NCBI GenBank assembly: GCA_037039925.1
Contig: JAXRKP010000382.1
Location: 172,501-236,500 of the forward strand
Direction: 5' to 3'
Source of the DNA: Doris montereyensis
Taxonomy: Eukaryota; Mollusca; Gastropoda; Nudibranchia; Dorididae
Length of the DNA stretch: 64,000 bases
Shown here: piece by piece, positions 12,896 to 23,984 of the stretch
Position numbering within the stretch: position 1 is the stretch's first letter
Layout of the letters: the number at the start of each line of letters is the position of its first letter
Notes under the pieces: generated by a model
Database searches by the model: none
Told to the model about the DNA's origin: nothing
What the model saw: the letters and a program-made list of their open reading frames with translations, nothing else
Translations under genes and position numbers: made by a program

Positions 12896-13098
12896 CCTCC
12901 TGCTGCCTTGCAGGCGGGTCTTGGTCGACCAAAGGCTAAGGGACTTAACCCTAAAAGAAAACAACCTGCCGCCTTGTATGCCGGTCTTGGTTGATCAAAG
13001 GCTAAGGGATTTAAATCCTAACATAAACTAACAACCTGCTGCCTTGCAGGCTGGTCTTGAATGACCAAAGGCTTAGGGAATTAACCCTGACAGAAAAT
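12896..13098 (+). repeat. Three ~68-bp tandem repeats, RTE 5' UTR
   Basis: Three diverged units share CCTGCTGCCTTGCAGGC, GGTCTTG, TGACCAAAGGCTAAGGGA and TTAACCCTGACAGAAAA. The same three-unit layout occurs in copy 2 at about 49.30-49.50 kb. A conserved GGCCTGGTAGGGGGCCTCAA block follows in both. Confidence 0.85.
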
Positions 13099-13261
13099 AA
13101 TAAGGCCTGGTAGGGGGCCTCAAGGTGGCGGTCCCACCATCTACCTAGGGTATAGTGGGCTAATCCCCTGCTTATCCAAAACCAAACAGATTCAGAGAAA
13201 TAAATATAATACAACTGGCTTGATCTTTCGAAGATGAACTTGAAACGAATACGGACTGTGA

Positions 13262-13912
13262 TTTTTTGGAACATGGAACGTTAGGGCAATATATGGAAAA
13301 GAATAAGAATTAGTTGAAAAAATGGAAAAAATTCTCAGTATATATGTTGGCCATTACAGAAACAAAGATAAAAGGACAAGGAATAGAAAATGTAGGACCA
13401 AATCATATTTCAATCTTCTCAGGAGTAGATGTCAAAGATAGAGCTAGAGCAGGAGTAGGCCTCATAATGCATAAAAGGCACGAAAAGCTACTAGAAAGTT
13501 GGAAATTTATAAGCCCACGGCTATTAGAGGTAAATATTAAACCAAAAGGAAGAAAAATTAAATTATTAATAGCTTATGGACCAAACGAAGACGCAACTAA
13601 AGAAGAAAAAGATATCTTCGAAAACGATATACAAATAGCTGCAGAGAATCTTAAACCAAAACAGGGACTAATGCTTTTAGGAGATTTAAACGCTAGATTA
13701 GGCAACAATGTAGAAACGTCAGGAGGAGTAAGAGGTAAAGAAGGAGAGACAACAACTTCTCCAAACGGAGAGAGACTTATATATTTTTGCCTAAAGAATA
13801 ACATGAAAATAGCGAACACCGTTTTTCCTCATAAAGATATCCACAAATATACAAGAGTAAATGAAGACAGGTGTGAAAAGTCAATGATAGACTACATAAT
13901 AGTTACGAAGGA
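13262..13912 (+). pseudogene. APE-type endonuclease domain of RTE copy 1
   Basis: The N-terminal GTWNVR motif of LINE endonucleases is recognisable just before the main frame (13270-13290, frame broken). The frame from 13314 then gives LAITETK (catalytic Glu), GVGLIMHKRHEKLLESW, LIAYGPNEDATKEEKD, LLGDLNARLGNNVETSG (the G-D-x-N-A motif) and SMIDYIIV. The last motif, SDHHLV, lies about 1.1 kb downstream at about 14998-15017 because an insertion splits the domain after DYIIV. The enzyme would nick target DNA to prime reverse transcription. It cannot be made from this copy. Confidence 0.85.
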
Positions 13913-13987
13913 GCCACAGTGGAGTGAAGTCAAAGGCGAAATATGACAATAAGTGACAACTCCACTAATAAAGCCAGAACAAACACG

Positions 13988-14020
13988 TGACGTTTCGGTA
14001 TAACCCTTCGTCAGACAACA
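13988..14020 (-). ncRNA. Hammerhead ribozyme-like core
   Basis: The minus strand reads CTGACGA (14014-14008), a potential short stem GGT-TAT-ACC, then GAAAC (13996-13992). This order matches the conserved CUGANGA, stem II, GAAA core of hammerhead ribozymes. Stem II is short with unpaired AG, so activity may be lost. Stems I and III were not resolved by eye. Confidence 0.55.
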
Positions 14021-14234
14021 AACGAGAAATATCTAGAATCTAGATCTAAGTACTACCTCAGGCATCATACAATGTGATGTCAGAAGAAAAACATAAAGGA
14101 GAAAGAAAGAAAGAAAAAGACAGTGATGATAAGAAACGTAGCAGAGGGGGGTGGGAAGAATGAGCGAGAATGGAAGGTTCAGATCTAGAATGAAAAAAAA
14201 AATGAAAATAAGTAAGTAAAAGGTGAAAAGGAGT

Positions 14235-14440
<206 letters not shown>

Positions 14441-14989
14441 AGAGAGAGACGTGTGAGTATGGGAAACAAGAACGAAAAATAGGATAAATATAAGACTAGA
14501 TCTATATCTCACTGGGTCTAGAAAAAAGAAATGATAGAGAATGAATGAAAGGAAGTATCAATCAAGGCAAAAATTTACGCTGAATGTGCGAAATGTATAT
14601 ACATTACAAATTTATCGATGCAATAAGGGAAGAGAGTAAACAACTTATTTGAAATTTCAAAAAATGCCAGTTAGCACTAGCTGATGCTTTCCAAGTTATC
14701 GAAGTCTTAAGTATTTTCTCCTTGGTGATAAAATATGGTCTATTCCGTAATGGTAAGAAACCGTGTGCAAAGTTGCTTCCGGTAAATGATGAACGTAGGG
14801 AAGAAAAAATGTGAGTGCAAAGATGCCTACTATTGAGTACGCTACCATAGATGAGTACAGGGGTGTGAACTGCCAGAGGGACCCAACTGTCTTTATTAGT
14901 GGAGTTGTCACTTATTGTCATATTTCGCCTTTACATAATAGTTAGCAGCTCCCTTTTACAGTACATTGATGCAAGAGTAAACAGAGGAG

Positions 14990-17225
14990 CAGAAATATTT
15001 AGTGATCATCACTTAGTGATTGCCAAAATGAGATTACTGACTGAAGAAAACAAACAGAAAAGGAAAGAGAAGAAAGCTACTAAACTCAAAATAGAGGAAT
15101 TAGTAAACCAGTAGTAAAACAGATATACCAATCTAGGATAAAAAGATTTAATATCAGTGAAAGGCAGATGGATCTGAATGATAGCACAATAGAAGTAAAG
15201 TGGCAGATGTATAAAGAAACACTCCTCAGTTGTACTGAAGAGGTCTGTGGTAGGAAACAAATTAAAGGAGATAGGAAAAGAACAGCATCGGGGAATGAGA
15301 ATGTCAAACTAAGATCAAAGAAAAGAAGGATGCCTGGAAGAAATACTTACAAACAAAGAGACCAGAGGATAGGATAGATTATGTGAATAAAAGAACTATC
15401 GCCAAAGAGGAAGTTAGGAAAGCAAAACAGGAACAATGGGAAGAGTTTGGACAAAGACTTCAAGAAAGCTATCAAAGAAATAAAAAAGCTGTTCTGTGGG
15501 GCAATGGAGAGCATGAGAAAGACCAAAGCCTGCCCAATACGACGAATTAAGAATGCCAAAGGAGAAATAATGAAAGAAGACAGCCAAGTCATGAAAGCGT
15601 GGAGAAAGTATTTTCAACAATTACATAATCCCTCCAGAACATATGAAACAAGGAGTACAGATCAATCATTAAGAGTAACAAGTAATCCAGAGGAGACAGT
15701 TGAAGGTGTAGATATATCAATGGAACAAATCCAAACAGCTATAAGAAAAGTGAAATTAGGAAAAGTCTCAGGAGCAGATCAAGTTTATCCAGAAATGGTT
15801 AAAAACCAAGGGAAAGAGGCAGACAAACTACTACATGCAAAATGCCAACAAGCATGGAAGTCCAAACAGGTGCGAGGCGACTGGAAAAAGGGAATGGTAG
15901 TACCAATACATAAGAGAGGATCAACTATGGAATGCTCAAACTATAGAGGGATATCACTACTTAGCGTACCAGGAAAAGTGTATGCCAGGATACTGGAAAT
16001 GAGACTAAGGAAAAGAGTAGAGGATCAGATTGAAGAACATCAGAGTGGATTTAGACCAGGAAAAAGTTTTCAAGACCACATATTTACAATTAGACAAATA
16101 CTAAAATACTAAAAAAATCCTTAAGAGAAACATTGACTTGCACCTGTGTTTTATAGATCTAGAAAAGGCATTTGACACTGTGAGGAGGGACAAACTATGG
16201 CATTCCTTAAAAGAACACAATGTAGAGAAAAATATAATAGAAGCCATTAAAGGTTTTTACAATAAACCAACATATACAGTGAGAGTAGCTGGAAACATAT
16301 CTGCAGAATTTGATGTAGATATAGGGGTAAGACAGGGTTGCACCCTGAGTCCTCTTTTGTTTATCACATTTATGGATTCAGTTGTAAAGGCATCCTCAAA
16401 AAATGAAGAAAATGAATGTAGGTATGTGGAAGCTCAAACCAGTAAATATATCAATGCTTTCATTTGCCGATGATTTAGTTCTGTTTGGAAAATCAGTCGA
16501 ATATCAACATTAATTAACAATGAACTAAATAAAAGAGGAATTAGAGTAAATGCAAAGAAAACTAAAACAATGCTAGTAACCAGAGAAGCTAAAACACAAA
16601 ATCTTAAATTGGGCAGGAGAATTTAGAACAAGTTCACAGCTGCAATTACCTAGGAGTAATGATTAACTCTGAGGGAAAACTAAGAGAAGAAATCGGTCAA
16701 AGAATCCAAAAGGCAAGTGCAATATATAAACATCTAGGAAAAGCATTTGTAGGTAAACAAAAAATTGTCAACAAAAACCAAAATGGCAGTATACAACACA
16801 CTTTATTGTCCTTCCCTCCTCTATGGCAGTGAAATATGTACATTAGACAGTAGAGAATACAATAGAATACAGGCAACTGAAAGGAAATATCTAAGGAGAG
16901 TAGCCTAGTAGGGAAAACTAAAAGAGACAAAATAAAAAACACAACAATAAGAGATCAAACCAAAGCAGATGTTATAAAAATTTAGATAGAAATATATCAA
17001 TTGAGATGGTTTGGGTATGTAAATAGAATGAATGACAATAGAATAGCTAAATCAGTATACATTGCAAAAGTCCAAGGTAAAAGACCAAAAGACAGACCTC
17101 GGAGAAATGAGAAGAAGATATAAAAGAGGCATTGAAGAATAGAAATTTAACATTGTTGGAAGGGAAACAGAAAAAGCCAGGACAGGGCATCCTGGAGAAA
17201 GATCATCTCGGGCATCTGAACCCAA
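14990..17225 (+). pseudogene. Reverse transcriptase region of RTE copy 1
   Basis: After the insert the reading resumes with SDHHLVIAKMR, then a linker. RT blocks follow in order: SGADQVYPEMVKNQ and WKKGMVVPIHKRGST (15770-15930), NYRGISLLSVPGKVYARIL (15940-16000), HQSGFRPGKSFQDHIFTIRQ (16040-16100), LCFIDLEKAFDTVRRDKLW with the catalytic Asp (16142-16200), GVRQGCTLSPLLF (16325-16365) and SFADDLVLF (16455-16485), the Y/F-x-D-D site. The C-terminus carries a QLRWFGYVNRMN-like motif. At least three frameshifts or stops interrupt it. The catalytic residues survive, unlike in copy 2. Confidence 0.85.
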
Positions 17226-17289
17226 TACAATGTACACCAAAAGGTAGAATGGGAACTGATAAAGAAAGAAAGAAAGCGATGACGTCAAA

Positions 17290-19080
17290 TTGACCTTTTG
17301 ACGGCACTTCTGCCTTCCGTTCTCGACAAAAAATTAAGAACTTGGTGACTAGAGCTAGATCTAGATTCTAGATAAATATTTATAGATAGAGCTAGATCTA
17401 GATTCTAGATTCTAGATTTGTAGATAATTCTGGACAATTTGTTAGGGACTTAGAGAATCTAGAAGTAATATTCCCACAAGAAACCGTTCATGGCTGCAAT
17501 TTCAACCTTACATTCAACAATAAATAAGAATCATTCATCACTTTTAATATCCTAGGCCTAGACTTTAGAATACAGATCTAGGTCAATATGGTAAATTGAT
17601 ACGTATGAATAAGCCTATCATGTTCATGTTGCTTTGTTTACAAAATTCTCACTTGGTTTGATTATAAATTTTGAATTAGATTTATAATAATGTAAAACTA
17701 TATTCATCTTTTTATATTATTATCAAATGAGTTTAAAGTTTACTGTGCGCTAGTTGTGCCCAGGGAGGGGGAACTGATAAAAAAAGAAAGAAAGATTTAA
17801 TCATGTCTTTTAATACATATAGCAGCTATTCTTAGCAAAAAATTCCGTTGATAATTCATTTCTTTCTTTATCTGTTCCCATGCTACCTTCCGATGTATGA
17901 GTGATAATTCATAATTAAATATAATTTCATTAATTAAGAACGTTCACGTCATGCCATGTACTATGTAGTATTAATTATGAACAAGAAAAGAAGACAGCGA
18001 AAAGATAGGGATGAGATGAGAGCTGTAGCAATGACAGTAGTCGCAAACCACGGAGAGCGGGCCCGAGAAAGTGACAATGACATCAAACATTGATCAGCTA
18101 ATGTGTAAATAGTATGTTGTAGTGTTAGTAATAAGATATTATTCCTCCGGGACCTTATCGACTAAAGGGCTGGAGCACATCCCGGTGTCTCTGATATTAA
18201 TTTGAACGATGATCATACTTAATAATGTATCTTACTTTCTGATCAGGACAAAAGTCGGTAGTACATCCCTGCTATTACTATAACTGGTACCTATTTGCAA
18301 CTGAAATTGTAGAATTCTTTAGTAAAAAATCTGTTCTCTTTATAATTTCGGAATATGGGCTTTAACAAAAACAGAAGAAAAAAAGTTAGATTCTTTTCGC
18401 GGGAAACAACTGAAAGACACTCTTCTTAGTAGTCTTAGGAATAAGATATCCCGTACTAATAATTATCAATTCAAACACATCACTGTACAGTATTAAGTGC
18501 AAAGAAAGACAAATATCTTGCAATTCCTGGACGCTAGTTTGAGGCTATTTTATAGTATAGCCACATCCTATGCAGAGACCCCCAAATACCTGCAAACAAA
18601 GCGGTGCCATTCTATTCCGAAAGCACAATAAAATATGTTTGTTTTAAACTAGGAGACGGCCTGTAACAATCTACCGGATACGCTAAATTCAGACTTGAAG
18701 AAGATGAGCCTGAACTTCTATCTATGATTTAGCACTAAGGCCTGAACAATCTTTCAGACATTGCACAGGATCGAAGGATGTGGAAATTTATTTGATTATA
18801 TCAGAGATAAAGAGAACTTCTGTCACACCTTAGTGGTGAAAGACTAAGGTTTTAAGTTTTAAATTTTAAGTCAATTTAATCAAGCCACAGTGGGGGCGAA
18901 TGTGTTGAGTGTTTCCCAAGGAGATGGCTATCAGGCCCTATCGAACCTTTATATGGTGATATCCCACAATCTCATGGTCTTAAACTGTTTACCGCTAGAC
19001 CAGCAAATTCACTAGACTTTACTACTGTATGTCTATTGTAAAACACTTACCTCATAATTATATTCATAACACGCGAGTAG
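17290..19080. other. Non-genic interval
   Basis: No gene was recognised. 17345-17425 is a cluster of CTAGATCTAGATTCTAGA palindromic motifs. 17760-17905 holds two short GATAAA(A)GAAAGAAAG-type ends in opposite orientations that resemble RTE 3' termini. The remainder is AT-rich single-copy-looking sequence. Confidence 0.45.
17862..17905 (-). mobile_element. Solo 3' end of the RTE-like family
   Basis: The minus strand reads CATCGGAAGGTAGCATGGGA then ACAGATAAAGAAAGAAA, matching the RTE terminus. No body is attached. Confidence 0.55.
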
Positions 19081-19142
19081 GCTACAGCACTGGGAACAGA
19101 GCCTTTATTGACGTACAAAGAACGACCAACTCAGAATAATCT
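19080..19142 (+). repeat. Family G 3' fragment
   Basis: GGGAACAGAGCCTTTATTGA and ACAAAGAACGACCAACTCAG match the end of family G at 9.18-9.22 kb. Confidence 0.55.
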
Positions 19143-19189
19143 ATTATATTATAATTTGAGTTGATCGTCTTTGATAGCCAAAGGCTCGT

Positions 19190-19482
19190 GGGACTCGGCA
19201 GTCTAGAGGCAAGGTGTCGGTCTCTCAAGCAAAATGTACTAGGTTCGAGCCCCGCCAACATTTGACCTTTTTCTGAGCAAAATCTACCCCCTTGTTCCAG
19301 GTAGGTGGATGGACACCTAGTCCCATCGGAGGCGGACGATAAAAAGGAGGTCCCGTGTGCAGATTTCAACACTCTTGGCTGTTGACAGGGCAGTCCAGCT
19401 AAAATTAAAACCCTACCAAAACCCCCGATATCCCTGCCTTTAGTTGTGGATGTGGGTAAATCAAATCAAATCAAATCAAATA
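19190..19482 (+). mobile_element. SINE family B, most complete copy
   Basis: A tRNA-like head has GGCAGTCTAGAGGCAAGG (box A-like) and TAGGTTCGAGCCCC (good box B). The body includes GGTAGGTGGATGGACACC, GGAGGCGGACGATAAAAAGG, GGTCCCGTGTGCAGATT and CCTACCAAAACCCCCGAT, and ends TAGTTGTGGATGTGGGTAAA with an (AATCA)n tail. It served as the reference for the other B copies. Confidence 0.85.
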
Positions 19483-19489
19483 AAAACAT

Positions 19490-19680
19490 TCAAGCCAAAG
19501 GCTCTGTGGCCAGGCCACTAAGTAAAAGTAACTTTATTTTGCTTGAAAGTTCTAAAATGATTCCAAGATCGTTGTCATTTAAGAAAGTTTTCTACCAGAA
19601 GTGACGTTTAATTATTGAAAATGTCATTGTTTCTCCGTCTTTGAACAGAATGTTCATTCACCTTAGTTGCATAAAATAAA
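19490..19680 (-). repeat. Family G, inverted copy
   Basis: The reverse complement carries the GAAACAATGA, AAGCGTCACTTCTAG-like and GATCTTGGAATCATTTTAGA blocks and ends in CCACAGAGCCTTTGGCTTG, matching 9.05-9.20 kb. With the fragment at 19.08 kb it flanks the SINE B copy. Confidence 0.6.
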
Positions 19681-20422
19681 AAAATGAAACTTTTTTTGTT
19701 GTTGTTTTCATCTTCTATACTACATGTACTTTGCTATTTTTTATTCTCATCTTGCATTTTGTAAGTCCATGACTGTTCTCTGTGTCATTATCAGTCTTGT
19801 TGAGGACAAACATGCTGTTTGGTATTTCAAAAAGCAATAAAAAAAAACATTATCCCCACTGACTTAATCTTAGAGTTACCACTACAGCTGTTCTTTAGAC
19901 CAAAATTGTTGTGTAAAATATTGTACACGATCCTGAAGTTGTTTTTTAGGTAAGTTTTCAGAAATACACTTTTTCTTTCATAATACAGACATTGAATGGA
20001 TCCTTTTCTATTACAGGCGAGTGTTACTGGTCGCTCTCTTTCTTTCTGAAATCTTTCACATCTCTGCTGCTTTGCCTTCTCCCCTTGAAGCACATTGAGT
20101 TCACTACATACGATGGACAACGTAGTCTCCAATGACACCATGTTGCACTATTTGTTATTTATCAAAATCAAAAGCTGACACACCCTTCCTACAAGATTAT
20201 AATAAATGCGATCTTATAGACTTATTAATCTTCATGAATCAATGAAGTATGAACACATTTCAACTAAAGCTTAGACTTATTGACCTTTGTCTCATTTTTT
20301 ATAGTCTCCAAATATATATCAACTGGTATAATGTGTTGTGGATTAAAAATGACATACATTACATTGTGTTCCCCTCCAGGAGAGATCTTCCACCAAATGT
20401 TTGACTGCCTCTTCTGGTTGGC

Positions 20423-20423
<1 letters not shown>

Positions 20424-20458
<35 letters not shown>

Positions 20459-20460
20459 TT
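20424..20460. repeat. (GT)n microsatellite
   Basis: GT repeats ending GCGCGT. The Cys-Val frames over it are artefacts. Confidence 0.92.
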
Positions 20461-20786
20461 TGTATCATTTGTCTCTGCGCAAATGTTTTACAAAGGTGCT
20501 TCTTCAAGGTCTCCTGCGTACCTTCCTTTTCACCTTTAGTTTCTGTTGAAATAATTCCTTATGACACAAGTGACATGGTTAGTGGATACACCTTGCCTTT
20601 CATCAAAGTTTAAAGTTCAAAGCAAAAAAAATGATTACATACATGTAACATATGTACATATCTCTTCATGTTAGTTGTGCCAGCAGATTGAGTACGATAT
20701 ACATAGTATGTAAGTGTAAGTGTCAGTTTCTTTTTCTTTTTGTTATTGGTCAGCTCAGAATTATATTGTCTTAACTACACACTTGG

Positions 20787-20910
20787 GTTGGCAGGTGCTA
20801 CTGGTAGGTCTTCCGGCTCATTTCCTTCATTCAGTTATTTTTCATCTTGCTGTTTCCTCTTAATTCACCCTGAGATCACCGCAATGGTGGACTGGGTAAA
20901 TTTTAAAGAA
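20787..20910 (-). repeat. Family F repeat
   Basis: The minus strand reads TTTACCCAGTCCACCATTGC then GGTGATCTCAGGGTGAATTA, a CAGCAAGATG block, and ends near CTACCAGTAGCACCTGCCAA. This is the full family F organisation. Confidence 0.7.
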
Positions 20911-20929
20911 AGAAAGAAACAAACCGTAG

Positions 20930-21068
20930 CCGCCATTTTGAACATGTTTTATAACGAAAAAGGTAGTACCGTCCAAGCCTAGGTGTGTAACCTCAGTATC
21001 AAATACTGACCCGAACTAATAATGGTACTTGGTATCACTCGGGGTGTGACATGCTTGTTTATTATAAT
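20930..21068 (-). repeat. Family G fragment
   Basis: The minus strand matches the 5' half of the 9.34-9.47 kb unit: AAGCATGTCACACCCCGAGT, ATACCAAGTACCATTATTAG and GAGGTTACACACCTAGGC. Confidence 0.55.
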
Positions 21069-21069
21069 A

Positions 21070-21800
21070 ATATAATCGATAGATGCAAACAAACCCAACA
21101 TATTATCCGACCTAATGTCTTCTTACTTTTCAATCGATTACGTTTAAATTTTCTGTAAAGGTTACAACAAATGGACTTTAGACGTGTGCCTTTTTGACCT
21201 TTAGAATGATGAACTATTTTTGCTGATGTTTGCATTTGTTTCACTGACAACTTACGATTTGTTTTAAAAAGCCAAGGGATGTTGGCTCTCATTTCTCATG
21301 TTCTTATCAACCTAAGGCTAGGCGCGCACAGGGCAACTTTAGTTGCGCAACTGTTTAGTCGCCCGGCAAGTTGTGGCAAAAACACAAACTTTTAAGTCGC
21401 CAGAAACTGGAGTTGCCTGTGCGCGCGGTGCTTCTTTATTTCATTGTTTACACTTCGGCAACTAAACAGTTGCGCAACTAAAGTTGCCCTGTGTGCGCCT
21501 AGCCTTAAGTAAAATGCTTCAATTTCAATATCCTCAATTATCTTCGATTTGTATTTGTACATAGATATATGGCATTGTTCTTCTTCGATTTGTACCTTAT
21601 AATATTTATAAAAGCAGGGCTTGATTTTCCTTCTCAATTTGTTAAAAGTAAAAGGATCTTTAAAGCCAAATGCTAAAGTTAGAACGCAAAATGTTTTATG
21701 TTGGAAATATAAGAGGAATCTAATGTTAGTCTTTATTATCCCACTCTCACCCAAGGGTGCAGAATAGATTAAACAAAAATTTAATTTAGAAAATAATCGG
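21070..21800. repeat. Family H dispersed repeat (MITE-interrupted)
   Basis: The flanks of the MITE at 21.3 kb recur in order at about 21.99-22.26 kb (ATGATGA, TTTGCATTGTTTCA, TGACAACTTA, CCAAGGG, AATGCTTCA-TT). In part they recur at about 25.08-25.27 kb (TTAAGCCACATGCCAAAGTT and AACCCAAGGGCGCATAAAAG). No coding region was recognised. Confidence 0.5.
21314..21506. mobile_element. 193-bp hairpin MITE
   Basis: The first 50 bases (21314-21363) and the reverse complement of the last 50 (21457-21506) differ at only two positions, beginning AAGGCTAGGCGC. The arm contains its own palindrome AGTTGCGCAACT. The interior is about 90 bp and partly echoes the arm (GAGTTGCCTGTGCGCGCGG). A clean target duplication was not found: the left flank ends CCT and the right begins AAG, or TAA/TTA if the ends are trimmed. 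The superfamily is therefore open. Confidence 0.85.
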
Positions 21801-22310
21801 TTAACCCGGGCAACATAGGTGGCCCACAGCTAATTACTAATACATCTAGTATTATAAATTATAATGTATTAATTACTTACTATTTAATAATATAAATGAA
21901 ATACAAACAAGCCAAAATGCGATCAAATCTAGCGTCTATATTTCTCAAACGATCAGGCTCATTTTCTTGTTCTTCTGTAAATAGCCTGTGCCTTGTGGCC
22001 TTTATAATGATGACATACTTTTTAAATAAATGAATGTTTGCATTGTTTCATTGACAATTGACAACTTATTTTTATATAAGTTATAAGCCAAGGGTAGATG
22101 TTCGTGTTCTTATCATCATCAACAACAACAACAACAATAATTTGCACACGAAAAAGAAAACGAAAGAACCAAACTAAACAAAATGCTTCATTCAACGGTT
22201 GTGATTCAGTGTTGTCGATTTCGATATCATTAGTATGCCTGGGCCTCTTCGTCGACAAGCAGAGCAACATCGCCATGGATGACATCAGCCTTATGCTATC
22301 GATCATTTAT

Positions 22311-22462
22311 TTCATTGAAATTTACCCCGTCCACCATTGCGGTGATCCCAGGCTGAATTTAGAGGAAAATGCATGATGAAACATAAGTGAAAGAAGGAAA
22401 GAAAATTTCTTTAATTTAAATAGTCTTACCACCAGCACCACCCGCCAAGCGCCCGAGCTTAT
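22311..22462 (+). repeat. Family F repeat
   Basis: TTTCATTGAAATTTACCCCG starts it, then CCACCATTGCGGTGATCCCA, GCTGAATTTAGAGGAAAA and an AAAGAAAATTTC block, ending ACCACCCGCCAAGCGCCC. Confidence 0.7.
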
Positions 22463-22504
22463 CATGGACGAAGAGTTTTTATTAAATATTTGATACTTCT
22501 GTAC

Positions 22505-22645
22505 GAGTGTGTGTGTGTGGGTGTGTGTGCGTGTGCGTGTGTGGTATGCGCGTGTGTATGTATGTAAAAAGATGGATTTATAGTTTGTATCCCGCAAAAG
22601 TGCAGGTTCACTGACTGTACATCAACCCCTGAATAATTTGCGGGG
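22505..22645. repeat. (GT)n tract and SINE D 3' fragment
   Basis: An interrupted GT/GTGTGC tract (22505-22562) abuts a minus-strand SINE D end. GATGGATTTATAGTTTGTAT and AAAGTGCAGGTTCACTGACT match 3168-3217. Confidence 0.6.
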
Positions 22646-22682
22646 GGAGAACAAGGAGAATATATAATACAAGCTGCAATTC

Positions 22683-23665
22683 CGTTCAATGAGCAGGTTG
22701 TTATTAAAATATGACGATGTAGGCATAAAAAAGATGACACCCCATTCAATGAGCAGTTTATTACATGTATTCTTATCCGAACCCAAACTCGGCCAACAAA
22801 GACTTAGTAGATCTAGAGTAGCTCTAGATCTGTTTCTAGATCTAGATTCTAGATCTAAGATGGAGGATTTCCATAGTCGGGCACACCTTAACTAAGCGAT
22901 CTAGAGACTGACCTGCTGGGGAAAAAAAGAAAAAAGAGGTTAAAATTTGAGCAGTATCTGTTCAGCGGTGGACTGGGAACAATGGGCATGGGTGGGTCAA
23001 ATGCGGTCGAATTTTCGCGGGCTTTGTGGGTTGCCGAAAAGTAGGGTTCGGCGGTAATTGCAAATGCATTGTGTAAAATATCGTTTAAAAGTTTTAAAAT
23101 AAAAAAATATGCCTAAAACATGCACAGGTAGTATACAAAAGTGTTGTTAAAATTTGCTGAAATCCTGCCCAATGAGCAGGTTGTTATTAAAATATGACGA
23201 TCAGGCATAACAAAGCTGACATCGCACTCTATGAGCAAGTTATTATTCTAATCCGAACCCAACCGCGGCTAAAAAATTTATTTAGTAGATCTAGATTTTA
23301 GATCTAGATGTAGAGCTAGATCCAAGAGGAAGGAGTTGTATAGTCGGACACACTCTTTAATTTTAATGTACGCTAACTAAGAGATATAGAGATTGACCTG
23401 CTGGGAAAAAAAGAAAAAAGAGTTAAGCTAGATCTAGGTTAGAATTTGAGCATTATTTGTTCAACGCATAATGGGCATGGAAGGGTCAACAGCGGCCGAC
23501 CGTCGAACTTTCGTGGGCTTTGTGGGTTGTCGAAAAGTGCGGGGTTCGACGGCAATCGCAAATGGACTTTGTAAAATATCGTTTAAAGAAAGAAAATGTT
23601 TTTCAAATTTAAAATATGCCTAAAACATGCAGAGGAAATACACAAAAGTGTTGTTAAAATTTGAG
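22683..23665. repeat. Tandem duplication, ~480-bp units
   Basis: Unit one (about 22683-23163) and unit two (about 23164-23665) share in order AATGAGCAGGTTGTTATTAA, AATATGACGAT, GACCTGCTGG-GAAAAAAAGA, GCGGGCTTTGTGGGTTG-type, AAAATATCGTTTAAA, ATATGCCTAAAACATGCA and AAGTGTTGTTAAAATTTG. The units have diverged by many substitutions and small indels. Each has a cluster of AGATCTAGA-type palindromes in the same relative place. Confidence 0.85.
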
Positions 23666-23745
23666 CATTATATGTTCAGCGGTTTGAGATTGAGAGCCTA
23701 TTCTGACTGGATGAAAACGCAATGTCGTAAAGTTCACAAATATAT

Positions 23746-23749
<4 letters not shown>

Positions 23750-23826
<77 letters not shown>
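23750..23826. repeat. (TA)n microsatellite
   Basis: A pure TA dinucleotide tract of about 75 bp. Confidence 0.97.
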
Positions 23827-23830
<4 letters not shown>

Positions 23831-23984
23831 TTTCATTTAAATGTTTGTATTGCCATATGCACAGACAATACATTACATGAGTCGAATTATGTAGTGAGAT
23901 GCACTTGGCCATTGATCAGTTTACATGCGCCTCCAGCGAGTAATATTAATAAATATGCTGGTGACAATTTGGACAGGTATGGAT

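Noticed and set aside
22022..22306. Minus-strand frame with IVVVVVDDD
   Set aside because: Derived from an AAC/AAT-type triplet run in family H; no protein family.
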